This document shows, in pieces, positions 25,444 to 33,539 of a DNA stretch of 64,000 nucleotides. The notes under the pieces were generated by a model, which saw only the letters and a program-made list of their open reading frames with translations, was not told the origin of the DNA and did not search any database. Each line of letters opens with the position of its first letter. Position 1 is the first letter of the stretch. The position numbers were made by a program, and so were the translations under genes. Source of the DNA: Actinomadura madurae (GTDB lineage: Bacteria; Actinomycetota; Actinomycetes; Streptosporangiales; Streptosporangiaceae); contig NZ_FOVH01000022.1 of the NCBI RefSeq assembly GCF_900115095.1, positions 86,183-150,182 on the forward strand, in the 5' to 3' direction.

Positions 25444-26838
25444 TCACATCCGGCCCCATGCCTCCTTGAGGACGGAACGGAGGATCTGCTCGATCTCGTC
25501 GAAGTGCCCCTGGTCGCAGATCAGCGGCGGCGCCAGCTGGACGACCGGATCACCGCGGTCGTCGGCGCGGCAGTACAGGCCCGCCTCGTAGAGCGCCTTG
25601 TCGAGGAACCCGCGCAGCAGCCGCTCGGACTCCTCGTCGTCGAACGTCTCGCGCGTGTCCTGGTCCTTGACGAGCTCGATGCCGTAGAAGTAGCCGTCGC
25701 CGCGGACGTCCCCGACGATCGGCAGGTCGCGGAGCCGCTCCAGCGTGCCGCGGAAGGCGTCCCGGTTGCGCCGGACGTGCCCGTTGAGGTCCTCGCGCTC
25801 GAACAGGTCGAGGTTGGCCAGGGCGACCGCCGCCGACACCGGGTGCCCGCCGAACGTGTAGCCGTGCGCGAACATCTCCGTCCCGTTCTTGAACGGCTCG
25901 AAGAGGCGGTCGGCCACCAGCATCCCGCCGAGCGGCGCGTACCCGGAGGTGACGCCCTTGGCGAACGTGATGATGTCGGGCGTGTAGCCGAACCGCTCCG
26001 CGCCGAACATCGCGCCGAGGCGCCCGAACGCGCAGATGACCTCGTCCGACACCAGCAGGACGTCGTGCCGGTCGCAGATCTCCCGGACGCGCTGGAAGTA
26101 CCCGGGCGGCGGCGGGAAGCAGCCGCCGGCGTTCTGCACCGGCTCCAGGAACACGGCGGCGACGGTGTCCGGGCCCTCGAACTCGATGGCCTCCTCGATC
26201 CGGTCCGCGGCCCACCGGCCGAACGCCTCGGGGTCGTCGCGGTGCTCGGCGGCCCGGTAGATGTTGGTGTTCGGCACCCGGAACCCGCTCGGCACGAGCG
26301 GCTCGTACGGGGCCTTCAGCTCGGGCAGCCCGGTGATCGACAGCGCGCCGTGCGGGGTGCCGTGGTAGGCGACCGCGCGGCTGATCACCTTGTGCTTGCC
26401 CGGCTTGCCGGTGAGCTTGAAGTAGTGCTTGGCGAGCTTCCACGCGCTCTCGACGGCGTCGCCGCCGCCGGCGGTGAAGAACGCGCGGTTCAGGTCGCCG
26501 GGCGCGAGGGCGGCGAGGCGCTCGGCCAGCTCGACGGCCTTCGGGTGCGCGTACGACCACAGCGGGAAGAACGCCAGCTCGGCGGCCTGCTTGGCACCGG
26601 CCTGCGCCAGCTCCTCGCGCCCGTGGCCGGCCTGGACGGTGAACAGCCCGGACAGCCCGTCGAGGTAGCGCCGGCCCGCCGAGTCGTAGACGTAGGGCCC
26701 CTCACCGCGGACGATCACCGGGATCTCGTCGCCGCCCTGGGAGGCCGAGTGGCGCGCGAAGTGCATCCACAGGTGGTCGCGCGCCGCCTTCTGCATCGCG
26801 TCGTACCGCTTGCCAGTCACGTCCGGCTCCGTCATCAC
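25444..26838 (-). CDS. Class III PLP-dependent aminotransferase (omega-amino acid--pyruvate type)
   Basis: The 464-residue protein is a fold-type I class III transaminase. It has FFTAGGGDAVESAWKLAK (phosphate-binding region), AYHGTPHGALSITG, LEPVQNAGG, DEVICAFGRLG (the PLP-nitrogen Asp) and the Schiff-base Lys K294 in FAKGVTSGY. Such enzymes move amino groups between omega-amino acids or amines and pyruvate. The exact amine is unknown. A second Met follows the first. GAGGGAAG lies upstream. It is on the same strand as the P450 gene but separated from it by a hairpin. Confidence 0.92.
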   Translation of the reverse strand: MMTEPDVTGKRYDAMQKAARDHLWMHFARHSASQGGDEIPVIVRGEGPYVYDSAGRRYLDGLSGLFTVQAGHGREELAQAGAKQAAELAFFPLWSYAHPKAVELAERLAALAPGDLNRAFFTAGGGDAVESAWKLAKHYFKLTGKPGKHKVISRAVAYHGTPHGALSITGLPELKAPYEPLVPSGFRVPNTNIYRAAEHRDDPEAFGRWAADRIEEAIEFEGPDTVAAVFLEPVQNAGGCFPPPPGYFQRVREICDRHDVLLVSDEVICAFGRLGAMFGAERFGYTPDIITFAKGVTSGYAPLGGMLVADRLFEPFKNGTEMFAHGYTFGGHPVSAAVALANLDLFEREDLNGHVRRNRDAFRGTLERLRDLPIVGDVRGDGYFYGIELVKDQDTRETFDDEESERLLRGFLDKALYEAGLYCRADDRGDPVVQLAPPLICDQGHFDEIEQILRSVLKEAWGRM

Positions 26839-26997
26839 GCTTCCCTCGCTGCAATCGATCCAGTTGCCTTGATGCTAAGTGACTACGGATTCCGCTGTAA
26901 ACAGATAAGTAGACGCCGGTATCCGAAGAATGACCACCCCGATACCCACCGCCCACCGGGACCCCGGTACCGTTCGCCGCGAACCGAGGAGGCGGAC

Positions 26998-27879
26998 ATG
27001 GGCGACATCACGACCGGATCTGTCACGGCGAACGGGCTCGACTTCGGATACCTCGCGGCGGGCCCGCAGGACGGGCCCCTGGCCCTGCTGCTGCACGGCT
27101 TCCCCGACTCGGCGCACTCCTGGCGGCACCTCATGCCGGACCTGGCCGCCGCCGGGTACCGCGCCGTGGCGCCCTTCATGCGCGGCTACGCCCCGACGTC
27201 CGTCCCGGAGGACGGCGCCTACCAGAGCGGCGCCCTCGCCGCCGACGCCGTCGCCCTGCACGAGGCCCTCGGCGGTGGCTCCGACGCGGTCGTCGTCGGC
27301 CACGACTGGGGCGCGTTCGCCACCTACGGCGCCGTGAACGCCGCCCCGGACCGCTGGCGCAAGGCCGTCGTGATGTCCGTCCCGCCCGTCTCGGTGATGA
27401 CGACCGCGTTCCTCGACTACGAGCAGCTCAAGCGGTCGTTCTACATCTTCGTCTTCCAGACGCCGCTCGCGGAGGTCGCGCTGGGCCGCGCGTTCGTCGA
27501 AGGGCTGTGGCGCGACTGGTCGCCCGACGACGGCCGGGACCGGTCCGCGGACGTCGACCACGCCATGGACTGCCTGCGCACGCCCGCCAACGTCGCGGCG
27601 GCCATCGGGTACTACCGGGCCATGCTCGACCCGTCCCGGCTCCTCGACCGGTACGCGGCCGAGCAGCGGGCGACGACCGAGGTGGGCGAGCGCCCCGTTT
27701 TGTACCTGCACGGGGCGGAGGACGGCTGCATCGGCGCGGACCTGGTGGACCTGGACGCCGTCCGGGCGGAGCTCCCGCCGGGGTCGCAGGCCGCCCTCGT
27801 CCCGGGCGCCGGCCACTTCCTCCAGGTGGACGCCCCGGTCGAGGTGAACGCGCGCATCGTCAGGTGGCTGTCCGCCTGA
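26998..27879 (+). CDS. Alpha/beta hydrolase, epoxide hydrolase / haloalkane dehalogenase-like
   Basis: The 293-residue protein has the oxyanion HGFPDSAHSW, the nucleophile elbow VVGHDWGAFAT with D103 (an Asp nucleophile, not Ser), a helical cap, a late acidic residue in HGAEDGCI and the catalytic His in GAGHFLQ. An Asp nucleophile and the HDWG elbow indicate an epoxide hydrolase or dehalogenase, not an esterase. GAGGAGG at 26986-26992 fixes the ATG at 26998, and longer upstream frames are antisense artefacts. Its last 20 bases overlap the convergent GMC oxidoreductase pseudogene. Confidence 0.9.
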   Translation: MGDITTGSVTANGLDFGYLAAGPQDGPLALLLHGFPDSAHSWRHLMPDLAAAGYRAVAPFMRGYAPTSVPEDGAYQSGALAADAVALHEALGGGSDAVVVGHDWGAFATYGAVNAAPDRWRKAVVMSVPPVSVMTTAFLDYEQLKRSFYIFVFQTPLAEVALGRAFVEGLWRDWSPDDGRDRSADVDHAMDCLRTPANVAAAIGYYRAMLDPSRLLDRYAAEQRATTEVGERPVLYLHGAEDGCIGADLVDLDAVRAELPPGSQAALVPGAGHFLQVDAPVEVNARIVRWLSA

Positions 27880-29416
27880 TCAGGTCGGCCGCCTTCTCCC
27901 CGATCATGATCGCGGGGGCGTTGGTGTGCCCGCGGGTGATCTGCGGCAGGACGGACACGTCGGCCACCCGGAGCCCGTCGACGCCGCGGACGCGCAGGTC
28001 CGGGTCGACGACCGAGTCCGCCCCCGTCCCCATCCGGCAGGTGCCGGTCGGGTGGTACAGCGTCTCGGCGTGCCCCCGGACGTAGCGGGCCAGCGCCTCC
28101 TCGTCCTCCGCACCCGTGTAGGGCTCCATGGGGTCTCCGGCATAGGGCTTCAGCGCCTCGGCGCCGAGCAGCTCCTCGGCGCGCCGGACGCCGACCATGA
28201 GGCGGCGCAGGTCGTCCTCGCGGGACAGGTAGGCCGGGTCGATCACCGGCGGCGCGGCCGGGTCGGCGGAGGAGAGCGTGATGCGCCCGGCCGACTCCGG
28301 CTGGAGCAGGACGACGCCGAGGGTCACGCCGTGCTCGGCCGGCGGGGTGAGCCCGTGCGCGATGTACGGGACCGGCGCGAAGATCAGTTCGAGGTCCGGG
28401 GCGTGCAGGGACGGGTCGCTCGTGGTGAACACGACCGCCTCCCCGACGTTGGACGTCAGCGGCCCGCGCCGCGCGATCAGGTAGCGGGCGACGTCGCGCA
28501 GCGACCCGGCGTCCGCGAGCGTGATCTTCTCGGGGCAGTGCCGCAGGACGGCCACCGACAGGTGGTCCTGGAGATGCCGCCCGACGCCCGGGCTCTCGAC
28601 GACGGGCTCGATCCCGGCGCCGCGCAGATGCTCGGGGTCGCCGATGCCGGAGAGCATGAGCAGGTGCGGCGACCCGACCGCGCCCGCCGACAGGACGACC
28701 TCGCGGCGGGCCGTGACGCGCTCCCCGCCGTGCTCGACGCCGGTCGCGCGCCCGTCCTCGACGAGGATCCTCGTCACTTGCGCACCCGTGACGACGGTGA
28801 GGTTTGGGCGCTTACGGGCGGGACGCAGGTACGCGTCGGCGGCGCTGCACCGCCTGCCGCGCTTCTGGCTCACGGGGGTGAGCGCGTAGCCCTCGTTGGA
28901 CGGGCCGTTCAGCTCGGGCCGCCGCTTCAGGCCGGCCGCCGCACACGCGTCGAGGAACGCGCGGGTCGTCGGGTTGGGACTGCGCTGCTCGGAGATCGTG
29001 ACGGGGCCGGACGTCCCGTACACGTCGCCGGCGTTGCTGCCGGCGCGCCCCTCGACGCGCTTGAAGTACGGGACGACGTCCTCGTACGACCAGCCCGGGA
29101 TGTCCCAGTCGTCGTAGTCGTCTTAATGGCCGCGCACCCACATCATCGCGTTGAGCGAGGAGGAGCCGCCGAGCATCCTGCCGCGCGGCCAGTACAGCTC
29201 GCGCCCGTCCAGCCCGGCCTGGGGAGCCGTGCTGTAGTCCCAGTCGCACTCGGTCTTGAAGAGCTTCGGGAACGCCGCCGGGACGTGGATCTCGCCCTTG
29301 TCGTCAGGGCCGCCGGCCTCCAGGAGCGCGACGGTCACGGAGGCGTCCTCGGAGAGCCGCGCGGCCAGGGCACAGCCCGCGGACCCCGCTCCGACGATGA
29401 CGTAGTCGTGTTCCAT
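27860..29416 (-). pseudogene. GMC (glucose-methanol-choline) oxidoreductase broken by an in-frame stop
   Basis: The frame from the ATG at 29416 encodes a GMC flavoprotein: the FAD-binding DYVIVGAGSAGCALAARLSE start, GGSSSLNAMMWVRGH, then, after the stop, DDYDDWDIPGWSYEDVVPYFKR, VLSAGAVGSPHLLMLSGIG and the C-terminal HPTGTCRMG with PQITRGHTNAPAIMIGEKAA. A TAA at 29123-29125 (codon 98) replaces what is normally a Lys, Glu or Ala codon in RGHxxDYD. Downstream the same frame stays open for 420 codons and keeps full similarity, so this is a single recent nonsense change or a sequence error. A restart at 29023 would lack the FAD fold. The intact enzyme would oxidise an alcohol such as choline. Confidence 0.88.
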
Positions 29417-29581
29417 GAGGACTCCAGCGCTCCGTGGGCGCCGCGACGCCCGCCCGTCAAACCCGGGCTTACCACCCGTGGCCCGTCCCGTCCATGCATT
29501 CCGCCACGCGCGAGGAACCCGCCGCGGCCAGGCGGCGTCGATCTCTACGTCTATGACCCATTAGAGCGGAGGCGCGCGTAC

Positions 29582-31072
29582 ATGAGCGGATACCCGGCCG
29601 AGTCGATCGACCTGTACGAGGACGGTCTGGAGGCGCGGAAGGCGGGGCACCCGGACGACGCGGAGGACCTGTTCCGGCGGGCGTTCGAGGCGGGGCACCC
29701 CGGGGGCGCCCACGAGCTCGGGATGCTCGCGTCCGGCCGGGGCGAGGACGACCGGGCGGTGGAGTGGTGGACGCGGGCGGCAGGCCAGGGATACGCCCCG
29801 AGCGCCTTCGAGGCCGGATACGCCGCCGAGCGGGCGGGCGACCGGGCCGCGGCCGAGCGGTGGTACCGGCAGGCCGCGGAGGGCGGCCACTCCGGCGGCC
29901 CGCTGAACCTCGGCGTCCTCGCCGAGAACGACGGGGACCGGGAGGAGGCCATCCGCCTCTACCGGCAGGCATGGGACCTCGGAGCCGACCAGGCCGGCTT
30001 CAACATCGGCCGCCTGTACGACAACGACGGCAAGGGCGACCTCGACGCCGCGGAGACCTGGTACTCCCGCGCCGCCGAGCGCGGGAACGGGGGAGCCGCG
30101 TTCAACCTCGGGTTCGTGCGCGAGGACCGGGGCGACAGGGCCGGGAAGCTGGAGGCGTGGCGGCGCGCCGCCGAGCTCCGGCACCCCAGAGCCGCTCTCT
30201 GCCTCGGTGTGGACTTCGCCGAGGCCGGTGACGAGGACACGGCCGTCGCCTGGCTCCGCCGGGCGGTGCTGGAGGTCGGCTCCGAGAACGCCTCGCACCG
30301 CCTGCGCGACATCCACCGCGGCCGGGGTGACGGGCGCGGCGCCAGATTCTGGTCCGAGTTCCTCACGGGCCTCAGCGTCTACAGCCCCGAGTTCGAGGCG
30401 TTCGGCGCCTACGGCTCGGCCGCCGCGATCCACCGCCAGGACGTCCTCATCAAGGCGCTCGGGGACGGCTACACCTCCTTCGACCTCGACGAGCGGACCC
30501 TCAGCACGGGCGGCCGCACCTTCCACGGCGTGACCTTCCTCGGGAGCTACTCCCACGTCAGCCGGACGTGGAAGTGGGCCTGGGACAACCCGCACTTCGA
30601 GCAGGACTCGCCCGCCATCGCCCCGCTGCGCGCCATCCGCGACCACGGCGACCGGCAGGAGATTCCGGAACTCATGGCCGGCGGCCTCGACCTGTCGGGG
30701 TTCCCGAACCCGCATCAGGCGGCGACCACGATGGCCATCGCCGCCGCCGCGGTGCTCGGCGGCAACGGCGTCCACAGCTGCCGCGTCAACGACGGGCAGG
30801 GCTCGTTCTACTTCCATCTCGACGACCCCTCGCTGCCCGCCGCCGGGTTCGACCCGATCACGGCGCCGCGGGTGCTGATGACGGCCGCCGAGGTCTTCCC
30901 CGCCGACCCCCGCCGCGTCGTCCTCGGGTTCCTGGACGGGCACGGCTTCCGGATCAGGATGTCCGCCGACACCGTCGACGGCACCTCGCCCGACGGCGCC
31001 CGGGTGACGGTCGCGTTCACCCCGGAGGGCCTCATCAAGGCCATGACCGTGGGCCGCGGGGACGACGGCTGA
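29582..31072 (+). CDS. Sel1/TPR-repeat protein with a C-terminal DUF6882-like domain
   Basis: The 496-residue protein (ATG 29582, GGAGG upstream at 29567-29571) has an N-terminal half of about seven Sel1-like helical repeats of 30-36 residues (for example DDRAVEWWTRAAGQGYAPSA, GDRAAAERWYRQAAEGGH). These usually form protein-interaction solenoids. The C-terminal half (from about residue 265) contains FLGSYSHVSRTWKWAWDNPHF and a mixed alpha/beta region, which I recall as characteristic of the DUF6882 family. No enzyme motif or signal peptide is visible. The role is unknown, and the solenoid suggests a scaffold. Confidence 0.78.
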   Translation: MSGYPAESIDLYEDGLEARKAGHPDDAEDLFRRAFEAGHPGGAHELGMLASGRGEDDRAVEWWTRAAGQGYAPSAFEAGYAAERAGDRAAAERWYRQAAEGGHSGGPLNLGVLAENDGDREEAIRLYRQAWDLGADQAGFNIGRLYDNDGKGDLDAAETWYSRAAERGNGGAAFNLGFVREDRGDRAGKLEAWRRAAELRHPRAALCLGVDFAEAGDEDTAVAWLRRAVLEVGSENASHRLRDIHRGRGDGRGARFWSEFLTGLSVYSPEFEAFGAYGSAAAIHRQDVLIKALGDGYTSFDLDERTLSTGGRTFHGVTFLGSYSHVSRTWKWAWDNPHFEQDSPAIAPLRAIRDHGDRQEIPELMAGGLDLSGFPNPHQAATTMAIAAAAVLGGNGVHSCRVNDGQGSFYFHLDDPSLPAAGFDPITAPRVLMTAAEVFPADPRRVVLGFLDGHGFRIRMSADTVDGTSPDGARVTVAFTPEGLIKAMTVGRGDDG

Positions 31073-31083
31073 CGGACGGGCCG

Positions 31084-31656
31084 TCAGGTCGAGAAGCGCC
31101 GGAGCAGGACCGCGAGGCGCACGTCGTGCTCCTCGCGGCGCAGGCGGCCGTTGCGCATCAGGGTGAGGAGGCCGTGCAGGCCGCTCCAGAACGTCTCGGT
31201 GAGCGCCTCCAGATCGTCCTCGCCCGCGAAGGGCCGGACGGCCTCGCGTATCTCGCCGAATCCGGCGTGCAGGGCTTCGGGCGCCTCGGGGCTCGCGAAC
31301 GGCAGGTCGACGGCGAGGGTGAACATCGCGTCGTACAGCGCGGGCCTGCGCTCCGCGAAATCCGCATAGGCCCTGGCGACCTCGGCGAGGACCCGCGCCG
31401 GCTCGGTGGACGAGGTGCGCGCCGCCCGCAGCGCGGCGGCGAGTTCGGCGAACCCCTCGACGGCGACGGCCGCCATGATGGCGTCCTTGCCTTTGAAGTG
31501 GCTGTAGAGGACGGGCTGGCTGTACTCGATCTCCGCGGCGAGCCGGCGGGTCGTCACCGCGTCCCAGCCCTCGGTCTCGGCCAGCTCCCGCGCCGCCGAG
31601 ATGATCAGTCGTTCCCGTTCGGCGCGCTCGCGCTCGCGGCGTCCCTGGATCGTCAT
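31084..31656 (-). CDS. TetR-family regulator controlling itself and the adjacent DUF4267 gene
   Basis: The 190-residue protein has a clear TetR_N helix-turn-helix (VTTRRLAAEIEYSQPVLYSHFKGKDAIM near residues 39-66) and a C-terminal WHG-type ligand domain. It is divergent from the DUF4267 membrane protein, and the 88-base gap contains two copies of a CTAGCAGTGCTAG palindrome. The regulator's start codon lies nine bases from the first palindrome. This geometry supports autorepression together with repression of the neighbour. Confidence 0.9.
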   Translation of the reverse strand: MTIQGRRERERAERERLIISAARELAETEGWDAVTTRRLAAEIEYSQPVLYSHFKGKDAIMAAVAVEGFAELAAALRAARTSSTEPARVLAEVARAYADFAERRPALYDAMFTLAVDLPFASPEAPEALHAGFGEIREAVRPFAGEDDLEALTETFWSGLHGLLTLMRNGRLRREEHDVRLAVLLRRFST

Positions 31657-31664
31657 GGCCGGAA

Positions 31665-31681
31665 TTCTAGCAGTGCTAGAA
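31665..31681. promoter_or_regulatory. TetR operator copy 1
   Basis: TTCTAGCAGTGCTAGAA is a perfect 17-base palindrome with a single central G, nine bases upstream of the TetR start codon. An almost identical site is at 31715-31731, 50 bases away. Confidence 0.82.
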
Positions 31682-31714
31682 GTTCTTGCCTCGCTATGCT
31701 AGCGTCGATTCTGT

Positions 31715-31731
31715 TCCTAGCAGTGCTAGAA
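31715..31731. promoter_or_regulatory. TetR operator copy 2
   Basis: TCCTAGCAGTGCTAGAA differs from copy 1 at one position and keeps the palindromic core CTAGCAGTGCTAG (31717-31729). It ends 13 bases before the DUF4267 start codon. TATGCT at 31695-31700, between the two copies, is a possible -10 element. Confidence 0.8.
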
Positions 31732-31744
31732 ATTGGAGATCGTG

Positions 31745-32116
31745 ATGCTCGTTCCCGCCGCCTACGGCCTCGCCGTCGTGCTCGTCCTGTTCGTGGTCTT
31801 CATCGGCGCCCGCTTCCTCGCGGCGCCCCAGGCGGCGGCCGCCGGATACGGCGTCCCCGCGAAGCCGGACGGCGACACCGCCTACCTGGAGATCAAGGGG
31901 CTGCGCGACCTCACGCTCGGCCTGGTCGGCCTCGCCCTGATCGTCTTCGCCGGCGCCCACGCCGCCGCCTGGTACATGCTGGTCGCGGCCATCGCGCCGC
32001 TCGGCGACACCCTCGTCGTGCTGCGCCACGGCGGCACCAGGGCGGTCGCCTTCGGCGTCCACTTCGCGACCGCCGTGATCGTGCTCGCCAGCGCCGCCCT
32101 CCTGTTCGCCGTCTGA
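31745..32116 (+). CDS. DUF4267-family small membrane protein
   Basis: The 123-residue protein has four hydrophobic helices with the family pattern RFLAAPQAAAAGYGVP and YLEIKGLRDLTLGLVGL. Members are small inner-membrane proteins of unknown role, often under TetR control as here. I chose the ATG at 31745 because GGAG at 31735-31738 is correctly spaced. A TTG four codons upstream is possible. It is convergent with tmsB across a terminator. Confidence 0.83.
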   Translation: MLVPAAYGLAVVLVLFVVFIGARFLAAPQAAAAGYGVPAKPDGDTAYLEIKGLRDLTLGLVGLALIVFAGAHAAAWYMLVAAIAPLGDTLVVLRHGGTRAVAFGVHFATAVIVLASAALLFAV

Positions 32117-32137
32117 CCCTTCCGAGGCCCGGACGGC

Positions 32138-32170
32138 GACGGGCCGGCCGGAAAGTCCGGTCGGCCCGTC
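32138..32170. terminator. Bidirectional terminator between DUF4267 gene and tmsB
   Basis: GACGGGCCGGCCGGA and TCCGGTCGGCCCGTC form a 15-position stem (one mismatch) with a three-base loop, between convergent stop codons. Confidence 0.82.
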
Positions 32171-32192
32171 AACGGTGCGGGAGCGCCCGCCT

Positions 32193-33458
32193 TCACGATC
32201 CCCAGTCGGGACGCAGCGGCATGTGGCTCGTGCCGTCGTCGTCCAGCTTCACGCCCAGCGTCTGGTGCAGCTGGATCCAGTTCTGCCGGAAGCCGAGCAC
32301 GCACCCGGCCATGTAGACGCGCCACACGCGGGCGGTGCCCTCGCCGACCTCGGCGACCGCCTCGTCCCAGTGCTCGTCGAGGTTCTCGCACCAGGCGGTG
32401 AGCGTCCGCGCGTAGTGCTCGCGCAGGTTCTCCTGGTGGCGGATCTCGAAACCCGCGTCGTTCATCTGCATCTGGACGTAGCCGGGGCCCTCCAGCTCAC
32501 CGTCCGGGAACACGTACCGGTTGATGAACCCGTTCTCCTTGCGGGACGGCGCCCTGTTGTCCGGACGGGTGATGGTGTGGTTCAGCATCCGCCCGCCCTT
32601 CTTCAGCTTGCCGTGCAGGAACGTGAAGTAGGCGGGCAGGTTCGCCTTCCCGATGTGCTCGGTGAGGCCGATGGAGCTGATCGCGTCGAAGCCGGTCTCG
32701 GCCACGTCGCGGTAGTCCATGTGCCGGACCTCGGCGAGGTCGGACAGGCCCCGGTCGGCGATCGCCTTCTGCGCCCACTCGGCCTGCTGCTTGGACAGCG
32801 TCACGCCGAGCGCCTTGACGCCGTACTCCTTCGCCGCGTGCATGACCATGCCGCCCCAGCCGCAGCCGACGTCCAGCAGCCGCATCCCCGGCTTCAGCGC
32901 TATCTTCCTCGCGACCAGGTCGTGCTTGGCCCACTGCGCCTCCTCCAGGGTCGCGTCCTCACGCGGGTAGCACGCGCACGTGTAGGCCATGGACGGGCCG
33001 AGCACCCACTCGTAGAAGGTGTTGGACACGTCGTAGTGGTGGGAGATCGCACGGGCGTCCCGCCGCTTGGAGTGCCGCAGCCACGACGGGATCCGGCTGA
33101 ACGGCGCCTCCTGCGGCGGCGGGTCCAGCCGGCGCGAGACCGCGCCGCGCAGCAGCGGATCACCCAGCACGGAACCGGCGATGCGCGCCTTGTCGGCCGC
33201 CGTCACATCGCCCAGCACCTGCTGCATCGTCGTCAGCGCGGTGATCATGTCGCCGTCGACGTCGATCATGCCGGTGACGTAGGCGCGGGCGAGCCCGAGC
33301 GCCCCCGGCGAGTGCAGCAGGTACGACACCGCGTAGGGCGAGCGCACGTCGAACCGGATGTCGGCGCCGGGAACCCCCGCCCGCGAGCCGTCGTACGCCG
33401 TGAACTCCACTGGCGCCTCAGCCCCGGCGAGCCGCTGGAAGACCTTGGCCAGCGTCAT
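32193..33458 (-). CDS. tmsB: Cyclopropane-synthase-like fatty acid methyltransferase, probable TmsB
   Basis: The 421-residue protein is a CFA-synthase-type SAM methyltransferase. It has an N-terminal lipid-binding region, HHYDVSNTFYEWVLGPSMAYTCAC, the SAM motif LLDVGCGWGG at 194-203, and SIGLTEHIGKANLPAYF with the conserved Glu. These enzymes methylate the double bond of phospholipid oleoyl chains. Its partner immediately upstream is an FAD-linked reductase-like protein. This pair is known to make 10-methyl (tuberculostearic-type) acids through a 10-methylene intermediate (TmsB/TmsA, or BfaB/BfaA), which is why I prefer TmsB over cyclopropane synthase. AGGAGG lies before the ATG. Confidence 0.85.
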   Translation of the reverse strand: MTLAKVFQRLAGAEAPVEFTAYDGSRAGVPGADIRFDVRSPYAVSYLLHSPGALGLARAYVTGMIDVDGDMITALTTMQQVLGDVTAADKARIAGSVLGDPLLRGAVSRRLDPPPQEAPFSRIPSWLRHSKRRDARAISHHYDVSNTFYEWVLGPSMAYTCACYPREDATLEEAQWAKHDLVARKIALKPGMRLLDVGCGWGGMVMHAAKEYGVKALGVTLSKQQAEWAQKAIADRGLSDLAEVRHMDYRDVAETGFDAISSIGLTEHIGKANLPAYFTFLHGKLKKGGRMLNHTITRPDNRAPSRKENGFINRYVFPDGELEGPGYVQMQMNDAGFEIRHQENLREHYARTLTAWCENLDEHWDEAVAEVGEGTARVWRVYMAGCVLGFRQNWIQLHQTLGVKLDDDGTSHMPLRPDWGS

Positions 33459-33539
33459 CTTCTTCCTCCTGTCTCTCCGTCCCGGGCCGGGCGGCGGTGG
33501 CCACCGGCGGCGGGCTCCCCCGATACGGCGGGCGCTTGG

